This document shows positions 12,601 to 23,800 of a DNA stretch of 64,000 bases, one piece after another. The notes under the pieces were generated by a model that was given only the letters and a program-made list of their open reading frames with translations, ran no database searches and was not told where the DNA came from. Every line of letters starts with the position of its first letter. Position 1 is the first letter of the stretch. Position numbers and translations under genes: made by a program. The stretch covers positions 59,187 through 123,186 of the forward strand of contig NZ_LYBM01000008.1 in the NCBI RefSeq assembly GCF_001707825.1, in the 5' to 3' direction. Origin of the DNA: Veronia pacifica (GTDB lineage Bacteria; Pseudomonadota; Gammaproteobacteria; Enterobacterales; Vibrionaceae).

Positions 12601-14425
12601 TCAAAGCTCTAATCAATTCTGTATTCGTGCGGGTGAACCTGCTGATTACCAGCGACTTCTCAGTGAGGTAGTGGAAGCTGGCTCGATACCTGACGTAATA
12701 GTTCATGGCTGGCAGCTATCAGAGCTAGATAGGCACTTACCAAAAAGCACTGAGCAATTATCCGGTTCGCTCAGCCAACAAACGGGTTATTTGAGCCTTA
12801 TGTACCTTCTTAGCGCGATGTCAGATAAACAACTGACAGGTGCTGAGACTCGTTTGGTTGTTCTCTCCCGCGAGCTTTACAAGGTGACGGGAGAAGAGGA
12901 GGTTTCACCAAATCAGGCAACACTGCTTGGCCCTTGTAAGGTCATTCCTTATGAATTTCCTGAACTGAACTTCCTACACATTGATATCGATGCAAAAGTC
13001 GCTTCAGCCTCTAACCCTATAGGTCTTATCAAGGAAATTGATCAATCTGAACCGCAACGGGAAAGTCGCTTCTTATCGGTTGCATACCGCAACGGCCTTC
13101 GTTGGGAACCTGTTTATACCCCTTTAACGCCATCGTTACCGAATGCCGGAGATCTCGCCAAAAAGTCTCTGCGTCAGGAAGGCACATATCTGGTAACAGG
13201 CGCATCTGGTGGCATTGGCGCGACGGCGGCCAGTTGGCTGGCCAGTGAAGTTGAAAGCCCTAATCTGATCCTAGTCAGCCGTACGGAACTGCCGTCCCGT
13301 GATATCTGGTCTCAATGGATGAAAACCTATGAAGACGAGCCTGATCCGTCAAAAGAAATGCAACAGATTTACCAGCGCATTGGGCAGGTGAAAACATTAG
13401 AACAGCAAGGCGCTAAGGTACATGTTTTCGCTGTCGATGTAGCAGACAGAGATGGCATGGTGTCGCTCAAGACAACTATAGAAGCTAAATTTGGGGCAGT
13501 TAACGGTATCGTTCATGCCGCAGGTGTTGTTGGTGGCGGCCTGATGACGCTTGAAGCCACTGCTGAAAGTCACTTGAACCTGAATAGCAAAGTGGTGGGA
13601 ACTGTGTTGCTCCATCAGCTTTTTGAAGGCCAACAGCTCGACTTCATGTTGCTTTGTTCTTCGATGGGTGCGATTGCTGGCAGTCTCGGACAAGTAGAGA
13701 ACACCGCTGCAAATATCTTCCTCGATACCTTTGCTCAACATCATGCAAATCCTTGTACCAGACAAGAAAACGCTACCCGAATACTCAGTGTGAACTGGGA
13801 CTACTGGCTGGAAGTAGGAATGATTCTGGATTTAGCCGAACGCCATGAAAAAATCACCGGTAGCAGCATGGATATCGGGATTTTACCGCAAGAGGGAATG
13901 ACCTGTTTTAACCATGTATTAGCACAGTCATTACCACAGCTGATTGTTTCTACCGCCGATCTTCCGCTACTCATAAAACAGCGTTCACAGTCTGTTGATC
14001 AAGCCATTTCTCTGTTTGAGCAAGCTGATATCAGCAATGAGCAACACCATTTCGACCGCTCAAATCTCAGCAGCGATTACCTTGCGCCAAGAAATGCTGT
14101 CGAGCAGGTTTTGGCCATGCTCTGGCAACAGCGGTTAGGTATTGATGCAGTCGGTGTTAACGACGACTTCCTTGAACTCGGGGGAGACTCGATGTTGGCC
14201 CTTCCGCTAATGGCAGATATGCGCGATGCGCTTCAATTTGATCTTCCCATAAGAGCCCTGTTTAGCGAGCAAAACATTGCCCGCATAGCAGCCTTGATAA
14301 CCGATAACGAATCAGAACCCGGCTTAAGCGAGCATATTGCTGATATTTATCTGAAAGTCAGAAGCCTATCGCCTGATGAAGTTAAGAAAGTTCTGGCGGA
14401 AGAGGAGCAAGCATCGACGGTGTGA
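9641..14425 (+). CDS. Type I PKS 2: KS-AT-KR(defective)-carrier
   Basis: One polyketide extension module, 1594 aa. ATG 9641 is chosen for the strong SD CGGAGGGA at 9626-9633; the frame is open further upstream but there it overlaps PKS1. KS about 8-430 with TSCSSS, EAHGTGT and NIGHLGAAS. AT about 542-825 with active Ser in GHSLGEY and RAGH in place of HAFH or YASH, a pattern of ethylmalonyl/alkylmalonyl ATs; its N-terminal GQGSQ motif is GVGDQ. KR core from about 1185 (TGASGGIG) with catalytic Lys and Ser1341 present, but the Tyr 13 residues after that Ser is Asn1354 (GQVENTAAN), so reduction is probably lost. Carrier domain about 1485-1553 with LGGDSM, then a charged tail (SPDEVKKVLAEEE) that may dock to the next protein. 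It lies 25 bp after PKS1 in the same operon. Confidence 0.93.
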   Translation: MSEPDITMSVAIIGMAGRFPGADTVNTFWQNLCEKKDVREQFTDEQLKASNLSDEASRFSDFVTKGYRLNDVDQFAASFFDITPRQAKMIDPQQRLFLETTWQALEDAGYVPDEYPGHVGVYAGANFNNYIFNVADHFDLRDIDVYLEAMIANDKDYLTSRVSHKLNLTGPAITVLTSCSSSLAAIATAYQSLLDYQCDMAIAGGVGLNIPQERGYRFYKEGGLSKDAACHAFDADGTGVIHGNGVGVIIMKRLEDAIEDGDNISAVIKAAAINNDGAKKVAYAAPSVDGQSDVIRETLAMADIRPESIRFIEAHGTGTPVGDPIEFTAIKRAYGLTSPHSTHSGNNPRCALGSVKTNIGHLGAASGVAGVIKAALALKHRQLPPLMHFSSPNPELGLENTPFYVNTALEDWSSETWDQPVNAAVSSFGIGGTNVHLILQEMHSADKKPVDDAPHSSTIFPLSAKSKEALQAQADQLLDYLTKNPDTQFNDIAFTLQRGRKAFPHRRFIVSQHRDDLIKKLGAKPTRGQVAEINAQNAISKTAFMFPGVGDQYVGMGADLYREQIPFRDAIDTCANILLPLLELDIRDVLYPSDTGRALAESQLNQPEIGMACLVSLQHALVEQLAAWGIAPDKLIGHSLGEYCAALTAGVFSLEQALSLVVFRGRLIRQCMPGGMLVVSQDSSELQGSLPGSLSLAVVNAPNLCMVSGPLAEINAFEQELKADKTGFHRLPGERAGHSSTLDPILSEFHEFVQSMNLQAPSIPFVSNVTGTFITPEQAVSPDYWVRHLRETVLFHQGLSVIMQDEQAVLFELGAGRGLTTMAKRHPEFGRKRKIIPTMRSADKALNDNDVLNEALGTLWLTGLPIDWGKVRATAVNEGAVGKRTALPTYPFERESYWLERKRHNGHGQHSETPSGSVTLEKRADMASWFYAPSWQQRPKRVEVPSTKARCYLVFNRDQSVLNELKEQHETRGDNVITVDWAETYCRQSSNQFCIRAGEPADYQRLLSEVVEAGSIPDVIVHGWQLSELDRHLPKSTEQLSGSLSQQTGYLSLMYLLSAMSDKQLTGAETRLVVLSRELYKVTGEEEVSPNQATLLGPCKVIPYEFPELNFLHIDIDAKVASASNPIGLIKEIDQSEPQRESRFLSVAYRNGLRWEPVYTPLTPSLPNAGDLAKKSLRQEGTYLVTGASGGIGATAASWLASEVESPNLILVSRTELPSRDIWSQWMKTYEDEPDPSKEMQQIYQRIGQVKTLEQQGAKVHVFAVDVADRDGMVSLKTTIEAKFGAVNGIVHAAGVVGGGLMTLEATAESHLNLNSKVVGTVLLHQLFEGQQLDFMLLCSSMGAIAGSLGQVENTAANIFLDTFAQHHANPCTRQENATRILSVNWDYWLEVGMILDLAERHEKITGSSMDIGILPQEGMTCFNHVLAQSLPQLIVSTADLPLLIKQRSQSVDQAISLFEQADISNEQHHFDRSNLSSDYLAPRNAVEQVLAMLWQQRLGIDAVGVNDDFLELGGDSMLALPLMADMRDALQFDLPIRALFSEQNIARIAALITDNESEPGLSEHIADIYLKVRSLSPDEVKKVLAEEEQASTV

Positions 14426-14484
14426 CAGCAAATTTTAAGGGGCAATGATGAGCAAATAATTAATCACTGGAGGACGCTGTTTTC

Positions 14485-17400
14485 ATGAGTCAGTTATCTA
14501 AAGACCAACAGCAACTAATGGCGCGTTTATTGAAAAATAAAGGCGTTGAATTAACAAAAACAGAATCATCAGACAACTATGTCATCACGCCAGATCAGGA
14601 AAACCGATTCGAACCTTACCCGCTGACAGATATTCAGCAGGGATACCTTCTGGGGCGAAATCAACATTTTCTGTTGGGGAACGTTGCCAGCCATGCGTAT
14701 CTTGAATTCTCGATCGAGGAATTGAACGTCGAGCGTTATCAACAGGCATGGCAAAAAGTGATTGCTCGTCATGACATGCTCAGAACGGTGGTATTTAACA
14801 ACGGCACTCAGCAGACACTGTCCCAAGTGCCTCATTTTGATATCGACGTGCATGACTTTAGGGATTTAGACCCAGCAGCAACAGAAAAAGCCTTGCTGGA
14901 TCTTCGCGCAACGCTTTCTCATCAGGTTTTGGATGCCAGTCGCTGGCCACTTTTTGACATCCACGTCAGTTTGATTGATGAGCAGCGGCAGCGTATTCAC
15001 TGGAGCTTTGATGCAATTGTCTCTGATGTTTACAGTAACTTTATCTTCCAAGAAGAGATATATCGTTGTTATTACGATGACTCTGTGGAGCTATCGCCGC
15101 TTTCTCTTTCATTCCGCGATTACGTGCTTGTGCTCAGAGATCAGCAAAGTGGCACTGCCTACCAACAAGCGGAAAAGTATTGGCAAGAGCGCATCAAAAC
15201 CTTACCGGCAGCACCTTTATTGCCACTGAAAAAAGAACTGGCGGATATCAGCAAACCGCGATTTGAGCGTTTGTATCATCGACTGCCTGCAAATGAGTGG
15301 AGAAGCATAAAACAACAGGCGAAAAAACATGGTGTGACAACCACAGTGGTACTGCTGAATGTCTTTTCACATGTACTGGCCCGATGGTGTCGAGAGTCGC
15401 GGTTTACGCTGAATATGACATTGTTCAATCGTCAACCATGGCATTCAGAAATGGATCAAATTGTTGGTGATTTTACTGCCACCATGTTGCTGGCTGTAGA
15501 AGCACTGGCAGATGGTGATGACGCCGGGTTTAAAGCCAGAGCGAAGCGTATTCAGAGCCGCTTCCTTGATGATCTTGAGCAGCGAGCTTTCAGCGGTATG
15601 CAAGTACTGCAACAGTGGTCTTCTGTGTCTGAAGGTCAGCAGTTAGCACCGATTGTCTTTACCAGTGCCCTCACTGTAGGGGATGTCAGCGAACAGTTGG
15701 ATACGACGAAAAAGCAGCTCGGTGAAATGGATTTCTCAATCACTCAGACACCTCAGGTGTTACTTGATCACCAAGTTTACGAGGAAGCTGGTGGCCTTTG
15801 TATTCATTGGGATCATGTGCCTGAAGCATTCCCTTCGGGTTTGCTCGACACGATGTTTGCAAGTTACACCGACATTCTCCAACAGTTGGCGGAAGCCAAA
15901 ATCGACTGGGATAGCCCACTTCATATCTATTTGCCTACGGCACAGCGTGAAGAGCGCAAACGCTACAATCAAACGAACAACGAAAAAATTAATGACGCAG
16001 CGCAAACATTTTTGTTTCAACCTTTTAATCAACAAGTGCTCAAGCAGCCTGATGCGATTGCGGTTGTGGCCAGTGATATGCAGCTCAGTTATCAAGAACT
16101 CGCGCAACGTGCTTACGATCTAAATCTCACGCTTCAGGCTCGTGGTGTGAAAGCTGGTGACAAAATTGCCGTTGTCTTGCCGAAAGGCTGGCGTCAGGTC
16201 GTGGCTGTGTTGGGAATTCTGGCGGCTGGTGCAGCGTATGTTCCTATCGATCCTGACTTACCCTCATCACGTGTCAGCTGGTTGCTGCAAGAGGCGGAAT
16301 GCCGTTTTGCCATTACGTTGGCTGATTTCCAGTCAGCTGACTGGCCCGATACGACAGGTAAAATTCATATTGACGCGACGCCTGTTGTTGAAAATCCCGA
16401 TGCCCTGTGTTTCTGGCCCACAAAACAAGCACCTGATGCACTGGCATATATCATTTATACCTCGGGTTCGACGGGCAAACCGAAGGGTGTAATGATGAGC
16501 CATAATGCGGTCGTTAATACACTGATGGCTGTGAATGAAGGCTTCCAGATTGGCCCTGAAGACTCAGTATTTGGTTTATCAGCACTCAATTTCGATCTCT
16601 CTGTTTATGACATATTCGGCACCTTGGCCGCAGGCGCAACGCTTGTGCTGCCCGACGCAGGGCATGAGCGGGATCCCCAGCACTGGCTTGCCTGTCTGAG
16701 CAAATCGCCATGTACGGTGTGGAATACTGTTCCGGCCCTATTGCAGATGTTACTCGAGTCACTGCCACAAAATCAGTCGTTACCCTCATTCAAGACCGTA
16801 ATGCTCAGTGGTGATTGGATACCTCTGGACATGCCGGAAAAAATATCTCGGGCTTGCCCTCAAGCCAACTTGTTCAGTCTTGGCGGAGCCACCGAAGCGG
16901 CGATTTGGTCGATCTACTACCCGGTTACAAATGTCGACAAGACATGGCGAAGCGTGCCTTATGGCCTGCCGATGGCTAACCAGACCTTTTTTGTCCTCGA
17001 TGATGCATTTCAGTCTTGCCCTGATTGGGTGACGGGTGATTTGTACATTGGCGGGGTAGGGCTGGCGCAACGCTACTGGCGAGATGATGAGAAAACCCGC
17101 TCACGCTTTGTAAGACATCCACAGACCGGCGAGCGACTCTACAAGACAGGCGATCTGGGTTGTTTCCATCCCTCTTCTGATGATTCGCCGGGTTATATCG
17201 AGTTTCAAGGGCGTGAAGATCAACAGATTAAACTTGGTGGTCATCGCATTGAGTTAGGTGAGATAGAAACACTGTTGAACTCTCATCCTGCCGTCAAACA
17301 AGCAGTGACCTCACTGGTTGGGGATACGTCGTTAAAGAGTGGAAATCAACAGCGCCTTGTTGCCTACATTCTGACTGAAGAAAATCATATAGATAAAGCA

Positions 17401-17895
17401 CAGTTACAACAATTTCTCGCTGAGCAACTGCCACGTTATATGTTGCCGAGCGCCTATATCGCAATAGACAGTATTCCGCTGAATAATAACGGTAAGGTAA
17501 ACCGAAAAGCGCTACCAATTCCTGACTTCACCGCCGAACGAAAAGCGGCGTATGTCGCGCCGGCCAGCGATATGGAGAGAACCATTCAGGGTGTTATTGC
17601 GGGCAGGTTACTGACACCAGAACTGAGTGTCACTGAAAATCTGTTTGACCTCGGCGCAAGCTCGCTAGACATCGTTGCCATTCATAAAGTGCTCGAAGAT
17701 CAACTTAAGCTCACGATTTCAGTCCTCGACCTCTTTGAAAAACCCACCATACGCCTGTTGGCTGAGTCGCTTGATGACCAAGGTAAAGAGGGGTTAAGTC
17801 TTATGGAACAGGCCCGCAAAGACATTCAGTCTCGTCGTCGCCGCACCAGCAGGCCCGCAAAAGGCGAAACGCCTCAGCATGGAGAAACCGCATGA
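14485..17895 (+). CDS. NRPS module Cy-A-PCP, cysteine-specific (thiazoline-forming)
   Basis: Adds and cyclises one cysteine on the chain delivered by PKS2; 1136 aa. The Cy domain (about 30-480) starts near the FEPYPLTDIQQGYLLGR motif and carries DAIVSDVYS, matching the DxxxxDxxS heterocyclisation signature instead of the HHxxxDG of ordinary condensation domains. The A domain (about 510-1010) has YTSGSTGKPKG. Its specificity residues read D-L-Y-N-M-S-L-I-W, a cysteine code known from yersiniabactin-type synthetases. The PCP (about 1020-1100) has its serine in LGASSLD. SD GGAGG sits at 14469-14473, and the last 4 bp overlap the next gene (ATGA). No epimerase, methyltransferase or oxidase domain is visible, so the predicted ring is an unoxidised thiazoline. 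Confidence 0.93.
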   Translation: MSQLSKDQQQLMARLLKNKGVELTKTESSDNYVITPDQENRFEPYPLTDIQQGYLLGRNQHFLLGNVASHAYLEFSIEELNVERYQQAWQKVIARHDMLRTVVFNNGTQQTLSQVPHFDIDVHDFRDLDPAATEKALLDLRATLSHQVLDASRWPLFDIHVSLIDEQRQRIHWSFDAIVSDVYSNFIFQEEIYRCYYDDSVELSPLSLSFRDYVLVLRDQQSGTAYQQAEKYWQERIKTLPAAPLLPLKKELADISKPRFERLYHRLPANEWRSIKQQAKKHGVTTTVVLLNVFSHVLARWCRESRFTLNMTLFNRQPWHSEMDQIVGDFTATMLLAVEALADGDDAGFKARAKRIQSRFLDDLEQRAFSGMQVLQQWSSVSEGQQLAPIVFTSALTVGDVSEQLDTTKKQLGEMDFSITQTPQVLLDHQVYEEAGGLCIHWDHVPEAFPSGLLDTMFASYTDILQQLAEAKIDWDSPLHIYLPTAQREERKRYNQTNNEKINDAAQTFLFQPFNQQVLKQPDAIAVVASDMQLSYQELAQRAYDLNLTLQARGVKAGDKIAVVLPKGWRQVVAVLGILAAGAAYVPIDPDLPSSRVSWLLQEAECRFAITLADFQSADWPDTTGKIHIDATPVVENPDALCFWPTKQAPDALAYIIYTSGSTGKPKGVMMSHNAVVNTLMAVNEGFQIGPEDSVFGLSALNFDLSVYDIFGTLAAGATLVLPDAGHERDPQHWLACLSKSPCTVWNTVPALLQMLLESLPQNQSLPSFKTVMLSGDWIPLDMPEKISRACPQANLFSLGGATEAAIWSIYYPVTNVDKTWRSVPYGLPMANQTFFVLDDAFQSCPDWVTGDLYIGGVGLAQRYWRDDEKTRSRFVRHPQTGERLYKTGDLGCFHPSSDDSPGYIEFQGREDQQIKLGGHRIELGEIETLLNSHPAVKQAVTSLVGDTSLKSGNQQRLVAYILTEENHIDKAQLQQFLAEQLPRYMLPSAYIAIDSIPLNNNGKVNRKALPIPDFTAERKAAYVAPASDMERTIQGVIAGRLLTPELSVTENLFDLGASSLDIVAIHKVLEDQLKLTISVLDLFEKPTIRLLAESLDDQGKEGLSLMEQARKDIQSRRRRTSRPAKGETPQHGETA

Positions 17896-20800
17896 CTTCC
17901 GTAACAGAACATCCTGACGCGATTGCCATCATTGGCATGGCGGGTCGTTTTCCACAAGCAAATGATATCGACGAATTTTGGCGCAATCTGGTTGACGGTG
18001 TGGAATCTATCAACACATTTAGCGCAGATGAACTGCGCGAGTCGGGGTTCGATGAGTCCGATATCCAAAGAGAAAACTTCATTGGTGCAGCTGCAATCCT
18101 TGATGACATTGATATGTTTGATGCCGACTTTTTCCAGTGCACGGCGTATGAAGCCACCATGCTGGATCCACAACAGCGGTTCTTTCTGCAATGTTGCTGG
18201 CATGCTTTGGAGCACGGAGGGTATCGCCCGGATGTGGCGGGTGATGTTGGTGTTTTTGCTGGGGCTGGTATCAGCACGTATTTATTAGCTGCCGCGCCAA
18301 AAACGACAGGCGGTGGGCTAACAAAGCTATTGCAACTCTTGATGGGGAATGACAAAGATTATCTTGCGTCCCGCGTGTCTTACAAGCTTGATCTTACTGG
18401 CCCCAGTATTTGTGTGCAGAGTGCGTGTTCTACATCCCTCCTCGCTGTACACACCGCAGCGCAAAGTCTGCTCAATGGCGAATGTCGTATGGCTCTGGCC
18501 GGCGGTGTTGATATTTCTGTGCCACAGAAAATGGGCTACGAGTATCAGGAGGGAATGATCTTTTCCCCTGACGGTCATTGTCGCGCTTTCGATGCCGACG
18601 CAAAAGGGACAGTCGCCGGAAACGGCGCCGGTGTGGTGTTGCTGAAACGCTTAGATGATGCGCTGAAAGATGGCGATAACATCATGGCCGTTATTCGCGG
18701 CTCTGCGGTGAATAATGATGGCGCGAATAAAATCGGCTATACCGCTCCAAGTATTCAGGGACAGGCAAAGGTAGTAGCTGATGCGCTGGCATTGGCTGAT
18801 GTGTCCGTTGAGAGTATTGATTATATCGAGGCGCATGGCACAGGAACGGCGCTTGGCGATCCCATTGAGGTCAGGGCGCTAACTCAGGTATTCAGGAGTG
18901 AAACCCAAGCGAACCAATTCTGCGGATTAGGCTCGGTCAAAACCAACATCGGTCATCTCAATGCTGCAGCAGGTATCGCCAGTCTCATTAAGACAGTCAT
19001 GGCGCTGAAGCACGGGAAGATCCCACCGAGTTTGCATTATCAGCAACCTAACCCAGAGATTGATTTTGCCAACAGCCCTTTCTACGTCAATAACTGCTTA
19101 CAAAACTGGCCAGAGAGGGCACATCCTCGTCGTGCTGGCGTCAGCTCGTTTGGTTTTGGTGGCACGAACGTGCATATGGTACTTGAGCAAGCACCAGTAA
19201 AATCCGAAAACAGCAATACTCTGCAAGGTCCTGTGCTTATCCCTCTTTCTGCTACCTCTGAACCGCAACTTAAGGAGTTGGCGCAGAAATACATTCACTG
19301 CCTTGAGCAGACTGAGCCACCTGAATTAGCGTCGATCAGTTTCACCGCCATGGAGGGGCGTAAACATTTCACTCATAGGTTGGCATTGTTGAGTGACAGC
19401 ACATCAACCCTGACGAAACAACTCAACGATTTTGTGGCAAATAAATCGGTTTCTCAGGGCTGGCAGGGCAGTGAAAGCGATTCAAAAATGATAGCAGCCT
19501 TATTCACGGGTCAGGGGGCACAGTACCCTGACATGGCTAAAGACCTATATCAACAGCAGCGTCATTTCCGCGATGCATTAAATAAGTGTGCCAAAGGCTT
19601 AGAGCAATGGCTTGATGCGCCATTACTGGATGTGTTGTTCGGCCGTAAAGAAGACCAAGCTTTATTGGCACAAACCGCCTATGCACAACCTGCTTTGTTT
19701 GCCGTGGAATATGCACTATATGAAATGTGGACATCGGCCGGGGTCGAATTCAGCCATGTTGCTGGCCACAGTGTCGGAGAAATCGTGGCAGCCTGTGTTG
19801 CGGGTGTATTGAGTCTCGATGATGCGTTGACCTTAATTGCTGCAAGAGGACGATTAATTCAGTCTCTTCCAGCTGAAGCTGGCGGCATGGTGGCAGTATT
19901 CTCCGACCGAAAAACTATTGAAACCTTGCTGCTGAATTATCCCTCTCTGACCATTGCGGCTGAGAATGGGCCGCGACATCAAGTGATATCGGGCGAAAAG
20001 GATAAGTTAGATAATGTCGTGCGCGAGATTTCAGCGTGCGATATTGAAAGTCGCGCCCTCAATGTCTCTCATGCGTTTCATTCATCGATGTTGGATTCGA
20101 TACTTGATGAATTTGAAAACGTCGTGGCCTCACTAACACTGAATCCGCCTAAGATCCCAGTGGTCTCGAATGTGTATGGCCGCACCCTTACTGATGATGA
20201 AATTACGCAACCAGCATATTGGCGAGCGCATGTCAGAGAGCCAGTGCTTTTTCAAGACGGTGTTCGCGAATTGGAAAGACTTGGGGTGGACGTGTATGTG
20301 GAATGTGGGCCGCACCCTGTTCTGAGCAGAATGGGCCCAAGTTGTCTGATTGATTCCAATCAGGACGTCCCGAATGAAAAATGGCTGCATTCACTACATC
20401 ATCAGCAGCATGACAAAGCACAGATGTTAAAATGTGCAGCCGCTCTTTACAGTGCTGGCGTAGATATACGCTGGGCTGAACTTGAAGACCATCAACACTG
20501 CCAACGTGTTCCACTTCCCGGTTATCCTTTTGCCCGCGAGAGATACTGGTTGTCAGATGTCGACCGTGGGCTGCAATCACGCTCTGCTGATGTTGAGATA
20601 CCGGTCTGGCAATCACTCATCACCGCAGGTAGTCAAGCTGCTGAAAGAGGGATTGAATCACTGGGGTTATCGGCCTTGATGCAACAAGAGCGGTCGCTGA
20701 TTCAACTGGCGCAGGTGTTCATTGTTCGTGCCTTCAGGGAAATGTCGCTTTTTACTGCGACAGAGCGATTTTACCCTCTTGAAACACTGATCAGCGAAGG

Positions 20801-23800
20801 AAAGGTTCTCCCACAATATACCCAGCTATTCGAACGTTTCATCCAAGCCTTGGTTGAGGATGGCCTGTTAAGAAAACAAGGGGACACTTACGGACAACTG
20901 AGCAACGTTGGTGACGACGTGTTACCCCAGTACATCGAAGCGTGTAGTGACGCTTTCGCTCAAAATACGGTATTTGAAACGGTATTTTTACAGTCTGGGA
21001 AGCAGCTTGCAGACGTACTGACGGGCAGGATGACGGCATTAGAGGCGATGATGGGGAATACCTCTGTCGATGAGGTCCGTGACATTTATGCTGACTTACC
21101 GACATCCCGCTATTTTAACAATGTGTTGCGTGAGACCGTTGCCGAATGGGCCAGAGCTGTACCGAAGGGCACGCCGCTTCGTATTCTGGAAATAGGTGCG
21201 GGCACAGGCGCTACCAGTGAGCAACTGCTTCCCGTTTTACCTGCTGATCGCTGTCAGTATGTGTATACCGACGTGTCACCGCTGTTTCTTCAAGTCGCGG
21301 CTCAGCGCTTTGAGCAACATACCTTCGTTGAATACACACTTTTCGATATCAATAAAGACCCCTGTAGCCAAGGTTTCGACGCTCACAGTTTTGATCTGAT
21401 TGTGGCATCAAATGTACTTCACGCGGGTGACGATTTACGTAAAACCATGGGCTATGTCAGTCAGTTGTTAAAACCGGGTGCTCATCTACTGATGTATGAG
21501 ATCGTCAATGAAACTCTCATTGGTGAGTTAACGACCGGTTTGTTGTTACCACTGGTTCAGGATACTGACCTACGGGGTATTCAGCCCTTTATGACACAGC
21601 CGCAATGGCAGTCATTATTGATGGAGCTGGGCTTCAGTGATTTTGCTGAGTTACCGGGTGAACAGAGTGAAGCATCCGTTTTAGGGGAACGGATTTTGCT
21701 TGCCCAACAAGCGCAGAATGTCACTCGCCTGCAACCCGCTTCTCCGTTTTATCAGTTGGACTGGCAGTACTCTGGTATCTCTGCAGATTCTTCAGCCTCA
21801 CAGCTCTCGGAGCCGAGCCAGTGGTTAGTCTTTGCAGACTGCACCGGGCAGGCTGATGCCGTTACTGAATTATTGAAGGGCAATCAACAGACGGTCCATC
21901 AGATATTGCCTTCTGCATCCTCACAAAATATGCGGCAGTTGCTTGAGACGGTATTCAATAAAGATACGACTGAGCCTGTTCACCTACTTTATTTCTGGGG
22001 GCTGAATAGTCACCTCGATCTTGATGTTGAAACCGAGGATCTAAATCGACAACAAACAGACCTCTTCAGTGATCTATTGGACTTGCTGGCAGAGTTATCA
22101 CAGGTGGATAAGTCCAATCTTCGATCCCTGAATATCTTTACACGGGGAACGCAAATACCTTCAAAGGCGACTGACAGTGCTCAGATTGAAATCGCACAGT
22201 CAACACTTTGGGGCTTCTCTCAGGTTGTAGCGTTGGGGCACCCGGAGCTGAAAGTCAAACTTATCGACCTTGACCATTCAGTCAGTGACGAGGCAAACGC
22301 AACCCAGCTACTTGGACAACTTTTTGCCTCGGAAAGTACCGGTGAATATCAGCTGGTCCTGCGTGATAACGACTGCTACTGGCCGCGGTTACAGAGCGTT
22401 TCCGCACCCTCCGCTCAATCAACGAGCCTACCTATTGATGAAGACGGTTGGTATTTGATTGCGGGCGGTTTGGGTGGCTTGGGGTTAGAAACCGCGGATT
22501 GGCTCGCTGGTCTCGGAGCAAAAAACATACTCCTGATCGGGCGTAATAAAGCCTCACAGCTTGCGGAAGATGCCGTTAAAAGACTCAGAGAAAGAGGCGT
22601 GAATGTTGAAATCGGTCTGGTGGACATTACAGACCCAGACGCACTTCAACGTATGGTTTCTGAGCTTAACCAGCCGATTAAAGGTGTCGTACACAGTGCT
22701 GTTGTCAGAGACTCTGAACAGCTCTCGGGTATGACGCCACTTGAACGTGCCCAGGCGGTGCTCGCACCTAAGCTTCAAGGCGCATGGAATCTGCACCGTA
22801 TCACCCTAGATCAGCCACTGGACTTCTTTATTCTTTATTCCTCTTCGGTGTCTCTTGTGCCAGCGCGAGGGCTACCAGAGTACGTGGCGGGTAATGCTTT
22901 TCTTGATTCACTTGCCCATTATCGTATTGCGAGCGGATTACCTGCTCTAAGTGTGAGTTGGGGGGCTTGGTCAGACGTGGGTACGGTGGCAGACCCGCAG
23001 CAGTTGAAGCGTCTCGAGCAAGGCGGGCTGAGAAGTTTCTCACCCTCGCAGGCTCTCGAACACTTAAATACTCTGCTTAACAGTGATAAACCCTCTGCGC
23101 ATTTCGGGGTGATGGACGTTGAGTGGCCAGTCTTGGTGCAACATTACCCTGAACATCAATTGAACGGGTATTTCAGTCGCTTACCGGGTATGGGCGAGAA
23201 TAAGGTACTTGCACAACACAATACTCTACCCAATGAGGCTGACGCTCAGCATGACCTGAGGCAGGTGTTGCTTGATGAAACGCAAGCGGAAACTCGGCGA
23301 AATGTCTTGACTGAGTATCTGCAAAAGCGGGTTGGCGTGTTGCTGCGTTGCCCGGCAGACGAAGTGCCGGTATCAACTGACCTCATGCAATTGGGTGTTG
23401 ATTCCCTGATGTTCCTCGACCTGATGAATGGCCTCAATCAGACATTGAAAATTCAGGTTAGACCGAATGAACTGATGGCAGACCTCAGAATTGAATCCAT
23501 TTGCCGTGTCATTCTTGACGCGATTTGGAATGTCTCAGGCACAGATAAAAACGACCTCCCGCTAAAGGCAGATAAAAGTCAGGCCTTTGCACCGTTTCCA
23601 TTGACCGATGTTCAGCAGGCTTATTGGATTGGGCGAGATCAAAACATGGATCTCGGGAATGTTGCTTGCCATGGATACTTAGAAATTGATTGTCAGCATT
23701 TAGATATTCCAGCACTTCAGCATGCGTGGAATCGCATGGTATCCCGCCACGCGATGCTACGCTGCATTATCATGCCAGACGGCCAGCAGCGGGTTCTGTC

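Noticed and set aside
14448..14460. Four-codon reading frame (ATG-ATG-AGC-AAA-TAA) with an SD-like AAGGGG before the NRPS gene, as a possible leader peptide
   Set aside because: Too short and without regulatory codons; the NRPS gene has its own strong SD, so it is probably a relic start or chance.
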